This document shows, piece by piece, positions 41,664 through 49,781 of a stretch of 64,000 nucleotides of DNA. A program made the translations under genes and the position numbers. Position 1 is the first letter of the stretch; each line of letters opens with the position of its first letter. Origin of the DNA: Lacisediminihabitans sp046156175 (lineage in GTDB: Bacteria > Actinomycetota > Actinomycetes > Actinomycetales > Microbacteriaceae); NCBI RefSeq assembly GCF_046156175.1, contig NZ_JAYLVL010000002.1, forward strand, positions 682,001 to 746,000, given 5' to 3'. The notes below the pieces were generated by a model. It was not told the origin of the DNA and ran no database searches. It was given only the letters and a program-made list of their open reading frames with translations.

Positions 41664-42874
41664 CCTTGTCCGCGGCCGAATTCATCGCCGCCGAAGACTC
41701 CCACATCGCCCACACCTACCATCCGCTTCCGGTGGTCGTCGCGACAGCTGAGGGCGCCTGGGTGACGGATGTCGAGGGCCGACGGTACCTCGATTGCCTC
41801 GCGGCGTATTCCGCGGTGAACTTCGGCCACGGGCATCCGGCGCTCATCGCGGCGGCGAAGGCGCAGCTCGACCGCGTCACGCTCACCAGCCGGGCATTCC
41901 ACAACGACCGGCTCGGTCCCTTCGTCGGTGCGCTCGCCGCACTCGCGAAGAAGGACCTCGTGATCCCCATGAACACCGGGGCCGAGGCGGTGGAATCCGG
42001 GCTCAAAGCGGCGCGAGCCTGGGGCTACCGGGTGAAGGGCGTCGCGCCCGACCGGGCGAACATCATCGTGGCCGACGGCAACTTCCACGGCCGAACCATC
42101 ACGATCATCAGCTTCTCGGATGACGCAACGGCCACCACCGACTTCGGCCCGTTCACGCCGGGCTTCCGCTCCGTGCCGTACGGGGATGCCGCGGCCCTCG
42201 AAGCCGCGATCGACGGCAACACCGTCGCCGTGCTCCTCGAGCCGATCCAGGGCGAGGCGGGCATCCTCATTCCGCCAGCCGACTATCTGCCGGCCGTGCG
42301 CGACATCACCACCCGTCACAACGTGCTCTTCATCGCGGACGAGATCCAGTCGGGGCTCGGCCGCACCGGCGCCACCTTCCAGTGCGACAACCTCGGGGTC
42401 ACGCCCGACCTCTACCTTCTCGGCAAGGCGCTCGGCGGTGGGATCGTGCCGGTATCCGCGGTGGTCGGCAACTCCGACATCCTCGGCGTGCTCGGCGCGG
42501 GGGAACACGGTTCGACCTTCGGCGGAAATCCGCTCGCCGCGGCCGTCGGCTCGGCGGTCGTCGCCCTGCTCGAGACCGGGGAATACCAGGAGCGCGCCCG
42601 CGTGATGGGAGCGCGCCTCGCGGCGGGACTCGAGCGGTTGATCGGCTTCGGAGTCGTGTCCGTGCGATCCGCCGGGCTGTGGGCCGGCGTCGATATCGAC
42701 CCGGCGCTGGCGACCGGACGCCAGGTCTGCGAGCTACTGCTGTCGCGGGGAGTGCTCGCGAAGGACACCCACGGCTCGACCATCCGTTTCGCTCCTCCGC
42801 TCGTGATCACCGCGGAAGACGTGGATTTCGCCGTGAACCAGCTGGAGGCCGTGCTGCTGGAACTGCGCGCGTAA
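41660..42874 (+). CDS. rocD: Ornithine aminotransferase
   Basis: PLP enzyme converting ornithine and 2-oxoglutarate to glutamate-5-semialdehyde and glutamate; 404 residues. It has YLDCLAAYSAVNFGHGHP, PMNTGAEAVESGLKAAR, VLLEPIQGEAGILIP, the PLP Asp in LFIADEIQSGLGRTG, and K256 in LLGKALGGG. The start overlaps the ddaH stop. Its product can be oxidised by the dehydrogenase half of PutA. Confidence 0.95.
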   Translation: MTLSAAEFIAAEDSHIAHTYHPLPVVVATAEGAWVTDVEGRRYLDCLAAYSAVNFGHGHPALIAAAKAQLDRVTLTSRAFHNDRLGPFVGALAALAKKDLVIPMNTGAEAVESGLKAARAWGYRVKGVAPDRANIIVADGNFHGRTITIISFSDDATATTDFGPFTPGFRSVPYGDAAALEAAIDGNTVAVLLEPIQGEAGILIPPADYLPAVRDITTRHNVLFIADEIQSGLGRTGATFQCDNLGVTPDLYLLGKALGGGIVPVSAVVGNSDILGVLGAGEHGSTFGGNPLAAAVGSAVVALLETGEYQERARVMGARLAAGLERLIGFGVVSVRSAGLWAGVDIDPALATGRQVCELLLSRGVLAKDTHGSTIRFAPPLVITAEDVDFAVNQLEAVLLELRA

Positions 42875-42996
42875 GAGCCGCGCCGCTCGACTGTTCTGCT
42901 TTCGACGAGGATCGGCCGGGTCGAGCGAGGCCAGCCGCCTCGATCCGGGCCAGAAAGCGCCCGGCCGGTCCGCCGATCGGCCCGGTCGCCTGCTCC

Positions 42997-43002
42997 TAAG
43001 CT
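42997..43002 (+). promoter_or_regulatory. Candidate -10 box of ltrA
   Basis: TAAGCT lies 6 nt before the ATG at 43009; a GTG in frame at 43003 directly follows the box. Confidence 0.45.
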
Positions 43003-43008
43003 GTGGCC

Positions 43009-44235
43009 ATGACTTCGGCTCCGCGCATCCGGATCCGCACCCGCATGTCGGGGCGCGACATCGACGAGGAGAATCGCGTCTCGAGCTCTCTCGAGTTGCT
43101 CTTCGACCTGACATTCGTTGTCGCGGTCGCCCAGATCGCACTGCAGCTGGCGCGCACCATCACCGCGGGAACCGCTCTGACGAACGGGGTGGGCCCCTAT
43201 CTCATGGTGTTCTTCGCCATCTGGTGGGCCTGGCTCAACTTCACCTGGTTCGCCTCCGCATATGACACGGACGATCTGCCCTACCGGCTCACCACGATGG
43301 TGCAGATGGCCGGTGTCCTCGTGCTGGCGGCGGGGGTGCAGAGCGCGTTCGACAAACAGCAGTATCTCGGCATCACCCTCGGGTACTTCATCATGCGCGT
43401 GGGGCTCGTGGGACAGTGGGTGCGCGCCGGCATCGAGAATCCGGATGGCCGCCGCACCGCCTTCCGGTATGCCGGTGCCATCACCCTCGTGCAGCTCGGT
43501 TGGATCGCCCGGCTGCTGTTGCCCCCCGAGCTCGGAGCGCTGTCATTCATTCTGCTCGCTCTCGCCGACGTGAGCGTTCCCCTGTGGGCCGAGCGCACCG
43601 GTCTCACGCCGTGGCACCCGCATCACATCGCCGAACGCTACGGCCTCTTCACGATCATCCTGCTCGGGGAGTCGGTGTCGGCCGTGACCATCGCCGTGCA
43701 GAAGGCGCTGGATCTCTCGGGGGTGAGTGTTTCGCTCGTCGTCGTCGCCCTCGGCGGCCTCGTTCTGCTCTTCGGGCTCTGGTGGCTCTACTTTCTCGAA
43801 CCCGCCGGCGAGGGGCTCGCGAGCCACCGCTCGAGGTCGTTCCTCTGGGGCTACGGACACTACCTCCTGTTCGCGGCGATCGCGGCGATCGGGGCATCCC
43901 TCGAGGTCGCGGTCGAGGCGGGCACGTATGAGGCCGGCACGCACGGGTCCGGCACGCACGCGGCCGTTTCGCCCCTGGTCGTCGGCTATGCGCTCGCGAT
44001 TCCCGTCGCGCTGTTCTTCGTGCTGCTCTTCCTGCTTCATGCCGCGATCGAGGACCACGTGGCGACGCGTCCCCTCGGCCTCGCTGTGGCGGCGGCGATG
44101 GTGCTGCTGGTGCCGCTCGGAGCGCCCGCCTACGGGGTGCCGATGACCATCGTGCTCATCGCGCTGCTGACATCCGCGCTCACCGCGACGAGTATCGTCG
44201 ACAATGTACGCCGAGCGGCCAGAGGGGCCCAGTGA
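43009..44235 (+). CDS. ltrA: Low temperature requirement protein A (LtrA) family membrane protein
   Basis: A 408-residue membrane protein with about 10-11 hydrophobic segments. The signature is SSLELLFDLTFVVAVAQIALQL near the N-terminus, with HHIAERYGLFTIILLGESV in the middle. The family was named from a Listeria cold-growth mutant; its biochemical role is unknown. It overlaps the next gene at GTGATG and so probably forms a two-gene unit with the oxidoreductase. Confidence 0.9.
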   Translation: MTSAPRIRIRTRMSGRDIDEENRVSSSLELLFDLTFVVAVAQIALQLARTITAGTALTNGVGPYLMVFFAIWWAWLNFTWFASAYDTDDLPYRLTTMVQMAGVLVLAAGVQSAFDKQQYLGITLGYFIMRVGLVGQWVRAGIENPDGRRTAFRYAGAITLVQLGWIARLLLPPELGALSFILLALADVSVPLWAERTGLTPWHPHHIAERYGLFTIILLGESVSAVTIAVQKALDLSGVSVSLVVVALGGLVLLFGLWWLYFLEPAGEGLASHRSRSFLWGYGHYLLFAAIAAIGASLEVAVEAGTYEAGTHGSGTHAAVSPLVVGYALAIPVALFFVLLFLLHAAIEDHVATRPLGLAVAAAMVLLVPLGAPAYGVPMTIVLIALLTSALTATSIVDNVRRAARGAQ

Positions 44236-45260
44236 TGAATTACTTTCCCGCGTCGACCGCGACACCCCTGAGGGGCGGCCCGACCCTGCGCTGGGGGGTG
44301 CTCGCGCCCGGTCGAATCGCCGCCGACTTCGTCGAGACGCTGCACACAAACTCCGACCAGCGAATGCATGCGGTCGCGTCGCGCTCGTTCGAGCGGGCAG
44401 CGGCGTTCGGCGCCCGGTTCGGCATCGATCGGGTCTACGACCGCTACGAGCAGCTTGTGGCCGATCCGGGCATCGACATCGTCTATGTGGCCGCTCCGCA
44501 CAGTGAGCATCGTGCGCTCGCGCTCCTTGCGATCGCCGCGGGCAAGCATGTGCTCGTCGAGAAGCCGATCGCCCTCACCGCCGCCGAGGCACGGGAGATC
44601 GCGGATGCCGCGCGCGCCGCCGGCGTTTTCGCCATGGAGGCGATGTGGGCGCGGTTCCTGCCCCAGACCACCGTGATCTCGGCCCTGCTCGCCGACGGGA
44701 TGCTCGGCGAGATCGGACTCGTCGCCGCCGACTACGGTTCCATCTTCGACTTCGATCCGAAGAGCCGCGCCTTCGACCCGGCGCTCGGAGGCGGCGCGCT
44801 GCTCGACCTCGGCGTGTATCCCATCTGGTTCGCGCATTTCGTGCTCGGCCGCCCCAGCCGAGTGGTGGCGAGCGGATCGATCACCTCGACCGGGGTGGAC
44901 GGCCAGGCCGCCATCCTGTTCAGCACGGCGGATGGCGCGGAAGCCCAGCTGAGCACGAGCATGACCGTCTCCACTCCCGTGCGTGCCACGGTGAGCGGCT
45001 CCCTCGCGAGCGTCGACATCGACGCGCCCTTCGTCGCGCCCGGAGGGTTCACCCTGTACCGGGACGGCAACGACGAACCGCTGCGGTGGGACGACCCCAC
45101 GACCCTGCGCTGGCGTGACGGACTGGTGTGGCAGGCGACCGCGGCAGCGCAGCATGTCGCGGACGGGCTCACCGAGTCCCCGCTGCATCCGCTCGACGCC
45201 TCGATCGCGGTGCTCGAGACGATCGACGAGGCGCGGCGCCAGCTCGGGTTGCTCGCGTAG
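44232..45260 (+). CDS. Gfo/Idh/MocA-family oxidoreductase
   Basis: NAD(P)-dependent sugar-type dehydrogenase of about 342 residues. The Rossmann start is LRWGVLAPGRIAADF, and IVYVAAPHSEHRALALLAIAAGKHVLVEKPIA holds the catalytic Lys of the E-K-P motif. The C-terminal domain has GGGALLDLGVYPIWFAHFVLG. The substrate is unknown, but members act on myo-inositol, glucose or other cyclic polyols. It starts at a GTG overlapping the ltrA stop; ATG at 44235 is the alternative. Confidence 0.9.
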   Translation: MMNYFPASTATPLRGGPTLRWGVLAPGRIAADFVETLHTNSDQRMHAVASRSFERAAAFGARFGIDRVYDRYEQLVADPGIDIVYVAAPHSEHRALALLAIAAGKHVLVEKPIALTAAEAREIADAARAAGVFAMEAMWARFLPQTTVISALLADGMLGEIGLVAADYGSIFDFDPKSRAFDPALGGGALLDLGVYPIWFAHFVLGRPSRVVASGSITSTGVDGQAAILFSTADGAEAQLSTSMTVSTPVRATVSGSLASVDIDAPFVAPGGFTLYRDGNDEPLRWDDPTTLRWRDGLVWQATAAAQHVADGLTESPLHPLDASIAVLETIDEARRQLGLLA

Positions 45261-45287
45261 CTGGCCCTCGCGAGCGTTCCGCGCTGC

Positions 45288-45331
45288 CGAGTGACACGTG
45301 CGCGGGAACTTTCTTGCGCACGTGTCACTCG
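45288..45331. terminator. Long perfect inverted repeat between convergent genes
   Basis: Perfect 16-bp arms (CGAGTGACACGTGCGC and its complement) surround the 12-nt loop GGGAACTTTCTT. It lies between two convergent genes, as expected for a bidirectional terminator, although the stem is not followed by a T-run. A palindromic repeat element is the alternative. Confidence 0.6.
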
Positions 45332-45339
45332 CGATTGCG

Positions 45340-46683
45340 TCAGCCGGCGATCGGCGACTTGCGCGGGCCGGCCTTGGGCGGCGAGGTCCGGGGCTTGGTG
45401 GCTGAGGACTTCGCTGCCGGCCGCGGAGCTGTCGCGGCGGGGATGCTGAGGGCGCGCGGCGCGAGACGCTCGAGTTGCGTGACGTGGGCGGGCGTCAGCT
45501 CGGCGAGGGAGGTGACTCCGAGGAGGCGCATCGTGCGCGCGATCTGATCGCCGAGGATCTCGATCATGCGATCGACGCCCTCGCGTCCGCCGGCCATGAG
45601 GCCGTAGAGGTACGCCCGGCCCACCAGCGTGAAGTCCGCGCCGAGGGCGATGGCCGCGACGATGTCGGCGCCCGACATGATGCCCGTGTCGAGGTGGACC
45701 TCGAGGTCCTTGCCGACCTCGCGGGCGACATCCGGAAGCAGGTGGAACGGGATCGGCGCGCGGTCGAGCTGCCGTCCCCCGTGGTTCGACAGGATGATGC
45801 CGTCGACGCCCATGGTCGCGAGGCGCTTCGCGTCGTCGAGGTTCTGGACTCCCTTGACCACGACCTTGCCCGGCCACTGGTCCTTGATCCAGGCCAGGTC
45901 GTCGAAGGTGACGGTGGGGTCGAACATGGTGTCGAGCAGCTCTCCGACGGTGCCCGACCAGCGGTCGAGGGAGGCGAAGGCGAGCGGCTCTGTGGTGAGG
46001 AAGTTGATCCACCACTCCGGCCGCGGGATCGCGTTGACGACGGTTCCGAGGGTCAGCTGCGGCGGGATCGAGAAGCCGTTTCGCTTGTCGCGCAGTCGTG
46101 CGCCGGCGACCGGCACATCCACGGTCACGAGAAGGGTGTCGAAACCGGCCTTCGCCGCCCGGTCGACGAGCGCCATCGAGCGGTCGCGGTCCTTCCACAT
46201 GTACAGCTGGAACCAGTTGCGTCCGTTCGGGTTCGCGGCCTTCACATCCTCGATGGCGGAAGTGCCCATCGTCGACAGGGAGAAGGGGATGCCCGCGGCC
46301 GCGGCCGCACTGGCACCGGCGATCTCCCCCTCCGACTGCATCATCCGGGTGAAGCCGGTTGGCGCGATACCGAAGGGCAGCGCGGTCGGGCCGCCGAGCA
46401 CCGTGGAGGAGGTGTCGACCACCGAGACATCCCGCAGGATCGACGGGTTGAACTGGATGTCCTCGAAGGCCTGGCGCGCGCGAGCCAGCGAGATCTCCGC
46501 CTCGGCGGCTCCCTCGGTGTAGTCGAAGGCCGCCTTGGGGGTGCGCTTCTGAGCGATCGCCCGGAGGTCGTGGATGGTCAGCGCCTTCTGCAGCCGGCGC
46601 TTCTTCGCGTTGAGCTCCGGGGTGGCGAAGTGCATGAGCGGCGCGAGGTCACGCACCTTCGGGAAGTGTCGTTCGAGTTTCAT
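45340..46683 (-). CDS. lldD: FMN-dependent alpha-hydroxyacid oxidase/dehydrogenase (LldD-like)
   Basis: A 447-residue FMN barrel enzyme oxidising a 2-hydroxyacid such as L-lactate. ALPFGIAPTGFTRMM, PFSLSTMGTSAIEDV and WFQLYMWKDRDRS contact FMN. The catalytic His is in ILSNHGGRQLDRAP, followed by LDTGIMSGADIVAAIALGAD. The last about 35 residues are a Lys/Pro/Ala-rich tail not needed for the fold. The start overlaps the preceding dehydrogenase gene stop (ATGA). Its position near the rhamnose genes fits oxidation of L-lactate from rhamnose breakdown. Confidence 0.87.
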   Translation of the reverse strand: MKLERHFPKVRDLAPLMHFATPELNAKKRRLQKALTIHDLRAIAQKRTPKAAFDYTEGAAEAEISLARARQAFEDIQFNPSILRDVSVVDTSSTVLGGPTALPFGIAPTGFTRMMQSEGEIAGASAAAAAGIPFSLSTMGTSAIEDVKAANPNGRNWFQLYMWKDRDRSMALVDRAAKAGFDTLLVTVDVPVAGARLRDKRNGFSIPPQLTLGTVVNAIPRPEWWINFLTTEPLAFASLDRWSGTVGELLDTMFDPTVTFDDLAWIKDQWPGKVVVKGVQNLDDAKRLATMGVDGIILSNHGGRQLDRAPIPFHLLPDVAREVGKDLEVHLDTGIMSGADIVAAIALGADFTLVGRAYLYGLMAGGREGVDRMIEILGDQIARTMRLLGVTSLAELTPAHVTQLERLAPRALSIPAATAPRPAAKSSATKPRTSPPKAGPRKSPIAG

Positions 46684-47612
46684 GTTCGTATCCTTGTGTC
46701 GACAACGATGTTCAGTGGTTCGTGATGGTCGTGAAGCCGGCGAATCTGCTCGCGCACGAGCGGATCGACGCGGCTCGGCATGCTCGAGATATTGCCCCCG
46801 ATGTGCGGGGTGATGATCACTCCGGGCAGCGTCCACAGCGGGTGGTCCGCGGGGAGCGGTTCCGGCTCGACGACGTCGATTGCCGCGCGGATCGCGCCGG
46901 TCCGAGCCCGCTCGGTGAGGGCATCCGTGTCGACGATCGCGCCACGGGAGACGTTGACGAGCAGCGCGCCGGTCTTCATTCGGTCGAGGAAAGGCGCGTC
47001 GACCATATTCGTCGTCTCCGCGGTGAGCGGCACGGCGATCACGACGATGTCCGCGGCCGGGAGCAGGTCGGGGAGCTCGACGAGCGAGTGGATGGCGCCG
47101 CGCTCGTCGCTGCGTGCGGTGCGCGCCACGCGCGTGATGTCGACATCGAAGGGCGCGAGGCGCTTCTCGATCGCCGCACCGACCCCACCGACACCGACGA
47201 TGAGCACAGCGCTTCCGAGCAGGCCCGGGTACCAGTTGCGCTTCCAGAGGCCGGCCGGCTGCGCGCGGGCCACGACATCCAGCCCGCGCTGGCTCTCGAG
47301 GATCAGGGCGACGGCGAGCTCCGCCGTCGGACCCTCGTGCACGCCAACCGCATTGCACCAGACGAGCCCTGCAGGGAGCGAACGCTCGACGGAGTCATAC
47401 CCGAGTGCCTGGCTCTGGATGACCGACACCGGAGAGTCCGCGAGCTTGGGAAGAGCGGCCGCCGAGACCGAATACGGCATCACCACCAGGTCGACGGGAT
47501 GGTCGAGCGGCGGGTCATCCGTCGTCCAGACCTCCAGCACGACATCATCTCCGACGCCGGGCGTGAGGCGGTCGAGCATTGTGGCATCGGGCACCGCGAC
47601 GAAGACGGTCAT
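46680..47612 (-). CDS. D-2-hydroxyacid dehydrogenase, NAD-dependent
   Basis: A 310-residue enzyme of the D-isomer-specific 2-hydroxyacid dehydrogenase family. The NAD loop is VLIVGVGGVGAAI. The catalytic triad is Arg in VNVSRGAIVD, Glu in DVVEPEPLP and His in TPHIGGN. It sits between the regulator and LldD-like genes with 4-nt overlaps on both sides, forming a three-gene hydroxyacid operon. The substrate could be lactate, glyoxylate or a sugar acid. Confidence 0.9.
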   Translation of the reverse strand: MTVFVAVPDATMLDRLTPGVGDDVVLEVWTTDDPPLDHPVDLVVMPYSVSAAALPKLADSPVSVIQSQALGYDSVERSLPAGLVWCNAVGVHEGPTAELAVALILESQRGLDVVARAQPAGLWKRNWYPGLLGSAVLIVGVGGVGAAIEKRLAPFDVDITRVARTARSDERGAIHSLVELPDLLPAADIVVIAVPLTAETTNMVDAPFLDRMKTGALLVNVSRGAIVDTDALTERARTGAIRAAIDVVEPEPLPADHPLWTLPGVIITPHIGGNISSMPSRVDPLVREQIRRLHDHHEPLNIVVDTRIRT

Positions 47613-48298
47613 TCGGAGGCTTCCCTGTCGTATTTCTGGAGGAGCCGGTCACGCGCTCCCTCGATGTGTTCGCGGGTGAGGCGGCTCGCCAGTGCGCCAT
47701 CCCCTGCCGCCACCGCATCGAGGATGCCCTGATGCTGGAGGGCGACATCGGATGGCCGGATGAGCTGATGGGACTGCACCTGGCCGATGCACAGCTCGAT
47801 CTCGCCCATCAGCAGGCCGTGCATCTTCGCAAGCCTCGGGCTGTGCTGCGCCAGGACGAGCTGCCGGTGGAAATCGAGGTCTGTTCGGGCGAGGGCGGCG
47901 CGATCGTCGGTGCGCACGTGCTCGAGCAGCTCTCGGTGCACAGCGAGCGCGGCGACGGGAACCACAGAGTCGGCCGCGAGGTGCTGCACGGCCGCCTCTT
48001 CGAGAATGGCGCGGTTGGAGTAGAGGTCCTGGATGTCGTCGCGGCTGAGCTCCGGAACCTGCGCGGCGTGGTGGGCACGCCTCGACAAGAGTCCTTCGCT
48101 GACGAGTCGTTCGAGGGCGGCTTTCGCCGTTGGGCGCGCCACGGAGTAGCGTTCGGCCACGGCGGTCTCGGTGAGGAGGGTGCCCGGGCGATCGACCACG
48201 GTGACGATGCTCTCGCGCAGTGCGTCATAGACGGCCTCTGGCAGCGAAGTCGTCTTGAGTGGGATTGCCTGCGGGGGGCGGTGCGAGGTCGACAACAT
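47609..48298 (-). CDS. GntR/FadR-type (FCD) transcriptional regulator
   Basis: A 229-residue regulator. The winged HTH is at about 20-75 (TSLPEAVYDALRESIVTV, VAERYSVARPTAKAALERL). The all-helical FCD domain carries DLYSNRAILEEAAVQHL, DLDFHRQLV and QHQGILDAVAAGDGALASRL, including His residues that usually bind metal. FCD regulators often sense hydroxy- or sugar acids. The ATG overlaps a TTGT-N3-ACAA site, suggesting autorepression. It leads the operon with the two hydroxyacid enzymes. Confidence 0.92.
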   Translation of the reverse strand: MLSTSHRPPQAIPLKTTSLPEAVYDALRESIVTVVDRPGTLLTETAVAERYSVARPTAKAALERLVSEGLLSRRAHHAAQVPELSRDDIQDLYSNRAILEEAAVQHLAADSVVPVAALAVHRELLEHVRTDDRAALARTDLDFHRQLVLAQHSPRLAKMHGLLMGEIELCIGQVQSHQLIRPSDVALQHQGILDAVAAGDGALASRLTREHIEGARDRLLQKYDREASE

Positions 48299-48308
48299 TG
48301 TTAGACAA
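48298..48308. promoter_or_regulatory. GntR/FadR-type operator over the regulator start
   Basis: TTGTTAGACAA (TTGT-N3-ACAA) fits the NyGT-Nx-ACyN pattern of FadR-subfamily operators. It touches the start codon and lies next to TACACT (48308-48313, minus strand), a possible -10 box. Confidence 0.5.
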
Positions 48309-48370
48309 GTGTACGAGGGTGCGCGCAAGACGCGCAAGAGCCGGGAACACGGCCCGGGCTCACCGGGCAG

Positions 48371-48676
48371 TCACCGCAGTCGACCGCGCAGGAACGGAAG
48401 AAAGGGAGCCGTGTAGACGACCGCGGCCGGCCCATCCCCATCGACAGAGATCTCGGCTTCACCGAACCGCCACAGCCGATTGAAGAGGAAGACACCGACA
48501 ACCGTCTCGCCCTCCGCCGCCACCATCCAGGTCCCCTTACCCCACTGTGACGGGTTGCCGCGGCCGTTGAGCACGACCGTCGGCTTCGGAAACCAACCGA
48601 GCCAATGCTTCTTCAGGGTGAGTTCGAACCGGCGGGTCTCGGCGGTCCCGAACGCTGAAGAGCCGGGGGCATCCAT
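48371..48676 (-). CDS. Hypothetical protein
   Basis: A 101-residue protein with alternating hydrophobic and charged residues (TVVLNGRGNPSQWGKGTWMV, AVVYTAPFLPFLRGRL) and no signal peptide or clear membrane helix. It looks like a small beta-rich domain. Leaderless start: TAGGCT lies 6 nt upstream of the ATG on its strand. I do not recognise the family. Confidence 0.75.
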   Translation of the reverse strand: MDAPGSSAFGTAETRRFELTLKKHWLGWFPKPTVVLNGRGNPSQWGKGTWMVAAEGETVVGVFLFNRLWRFGEAEISVDGDGPAAVVYTAPFLPFLRGRLR

Positions 48677-48682
48677 ATCGCC

Positions 48683-48688
48683 AGCCTA
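48683..48688 (-). promoter_or_regulatory. Candidate -10 box of the hypothetical gene
   Basis: TAGGCT on the minus strand, 6 nt before the ATG. Confidence 0.45.
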
Positions 48689-48717
48689 CGGCCGGGAGTG
48701 TGACGGAGCGGCGACTC

Positions 48718-48849
48718 CGGTCGTAGCCGCAGGTTCTGCAGGCCACCATCGACGGCTAGGCAGGCCCCGGTCGTCGAACCGCAGCGAGGGCTCGCCAGAT
48801 AGGCCACCGCGTCTGCCACCTCAGCGCGGTCGACCAGGCGGCCGTGAGG
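48718..48849 (-). pseudogene. Remnant of an SDR dehydrogenase gene (C-terminus only)
   Basis: About 44 codons read PHGRLVDRAEVADAVAYLAS and on through TTGACLAVDGG to LRLRP, the conserved end of SDR-family dehydrogenases. The first about 200 residues are missing and no stop follows at the expected place. It lies directly downstream of the FAH-family gene on the same strand, where a partner dehydrogenase would be expected. Confidence 0.7.
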
Positions 48850-48876
48850 CCTGTGTCGGCGCTGCGATGAGGGTGC

Positions 48877-49716
48877 TCAGACGAACAACTGTCGCTGACG
48901 TCCGAGGCCGTCGATCTCGATCTCGCAGACGTCGCCCGCCTTCAGATAGGGAAACCGCCCGGAGAGGGCGACACCCTCGGGGGTTCCGGTAAGCACGAGG
49001 TCCCCCGGTTCGAGGGTGAGGAACTGGCTCAGGTGCCAGATGATGTGGTCGACGTCGAAGATCAGGTCTGCAGTGGACGAATCCTGGCGCGGTTCGCCGT
49101 TCACCCAGCTTCGCAGCCGCATAGCGCGATAGTCGACCTCATCGGGCGTCACGAGCCAGGGACCTGTCGGGTTGAATCCCGGAGCCGACTTGCCTTTCGA
49201 CCACTGGCCGCCCGACAGTTCGAGCTGGAACTCGCGCTCTGAGAGGTCGTTGGCCACGACGAAGCCGGCGATGTGGTCGATGCTGTCGGCGGGCGAGTCG
49301 AGATAGGACGCGCGCTTCGAGATCACGACCCCCAGCTCGACCTCCCAGTCGGTCTTCACGCTCTTGCGCGGGATCGTGATGTCATCGTTGGGCCCGACGA
49401 CGGTGTTCGGCGTCTTGAGGAACATGATCGGGATGGTGGGAGGGAGCGATCCGCTCTCGGCTGCATGGGCCGCGTAATTCATGCCGATGCAGACGACGGC
49501 ACTCGGTCGAACGATGGGCGATCCGATGCGTTCGCTGGTGATGTCGGTCTCCGGGAGGAGTCCCGCGTCGAAGGCTTCGCGCACGCGGTCCACACCGTCC
49601 GTCTCGAGGAATTGCCCGGTGATGTCGGCGGTGACGCTGCTGATGTCGTAGTAGGCCTGGCCGATGAGCACGAAAGGCCGCTCGTGGCCGACCGCTCCGA
49701 TGCGGGCGAATTTCAT
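48877..49716 (-). CDS. Fumarylacetoacetate hydrolase family protein
   Basis: A 279-residue enzyme of the FAH superfamily. VVCIGMNYAAHAAES, VVGPNDDITIP, TDWEVELGVVISKRA (metal Glu residues), FVVANDLSEREFQ and LVLTGTPEGVALS are diagnostic. Members hydrolyse or isomerise 2-keto-3-deoxy sugar acids or acylpyruvates, and several occur in fucose or rhamnose clusters beside an SDR gene, whose remnant follows here. The ribosome binding site AGAAGG is visible. The exact substrate is unknown. Confidence 0.88.
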   Translation of the reverse strand: MKFARIGAVGHERPFVLIGQAYYDISSVTADITGQFLETDGVDRVREAFDAGLLPETDITSERIGSPIVRPSAVVCIGMNYAAHAAESGSLPPTIPIMFLKTPNTVVGPNDDITIPRKSVKTDWEVELGVVISKRASYLDSPADSIDHIAGFVVANDLSEREFQLELSGGQWSKGKSAPGFNPTGPWLVTPDEVDYRAMRLRSWVNGEPRQDSSTADLIFDVDHIIWHLSQFLTLEPGDLVLTGTPEGVALSGRFPYLKAGDVCEIEIDGLGRQRQLFV

Positions 49717-49781
49717 GGGCGACCTTCTTCGGGGTGCAGCACTGACGTCTCGAACATTCGACGATCCTAACGTCGTGGGGC

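Noticed and set aside
45475..46725. A 416-codon plus-strand frame opposite lldD
   Set aside because: Antisense shadow of a recognisable FMN enzyme; no motifs.
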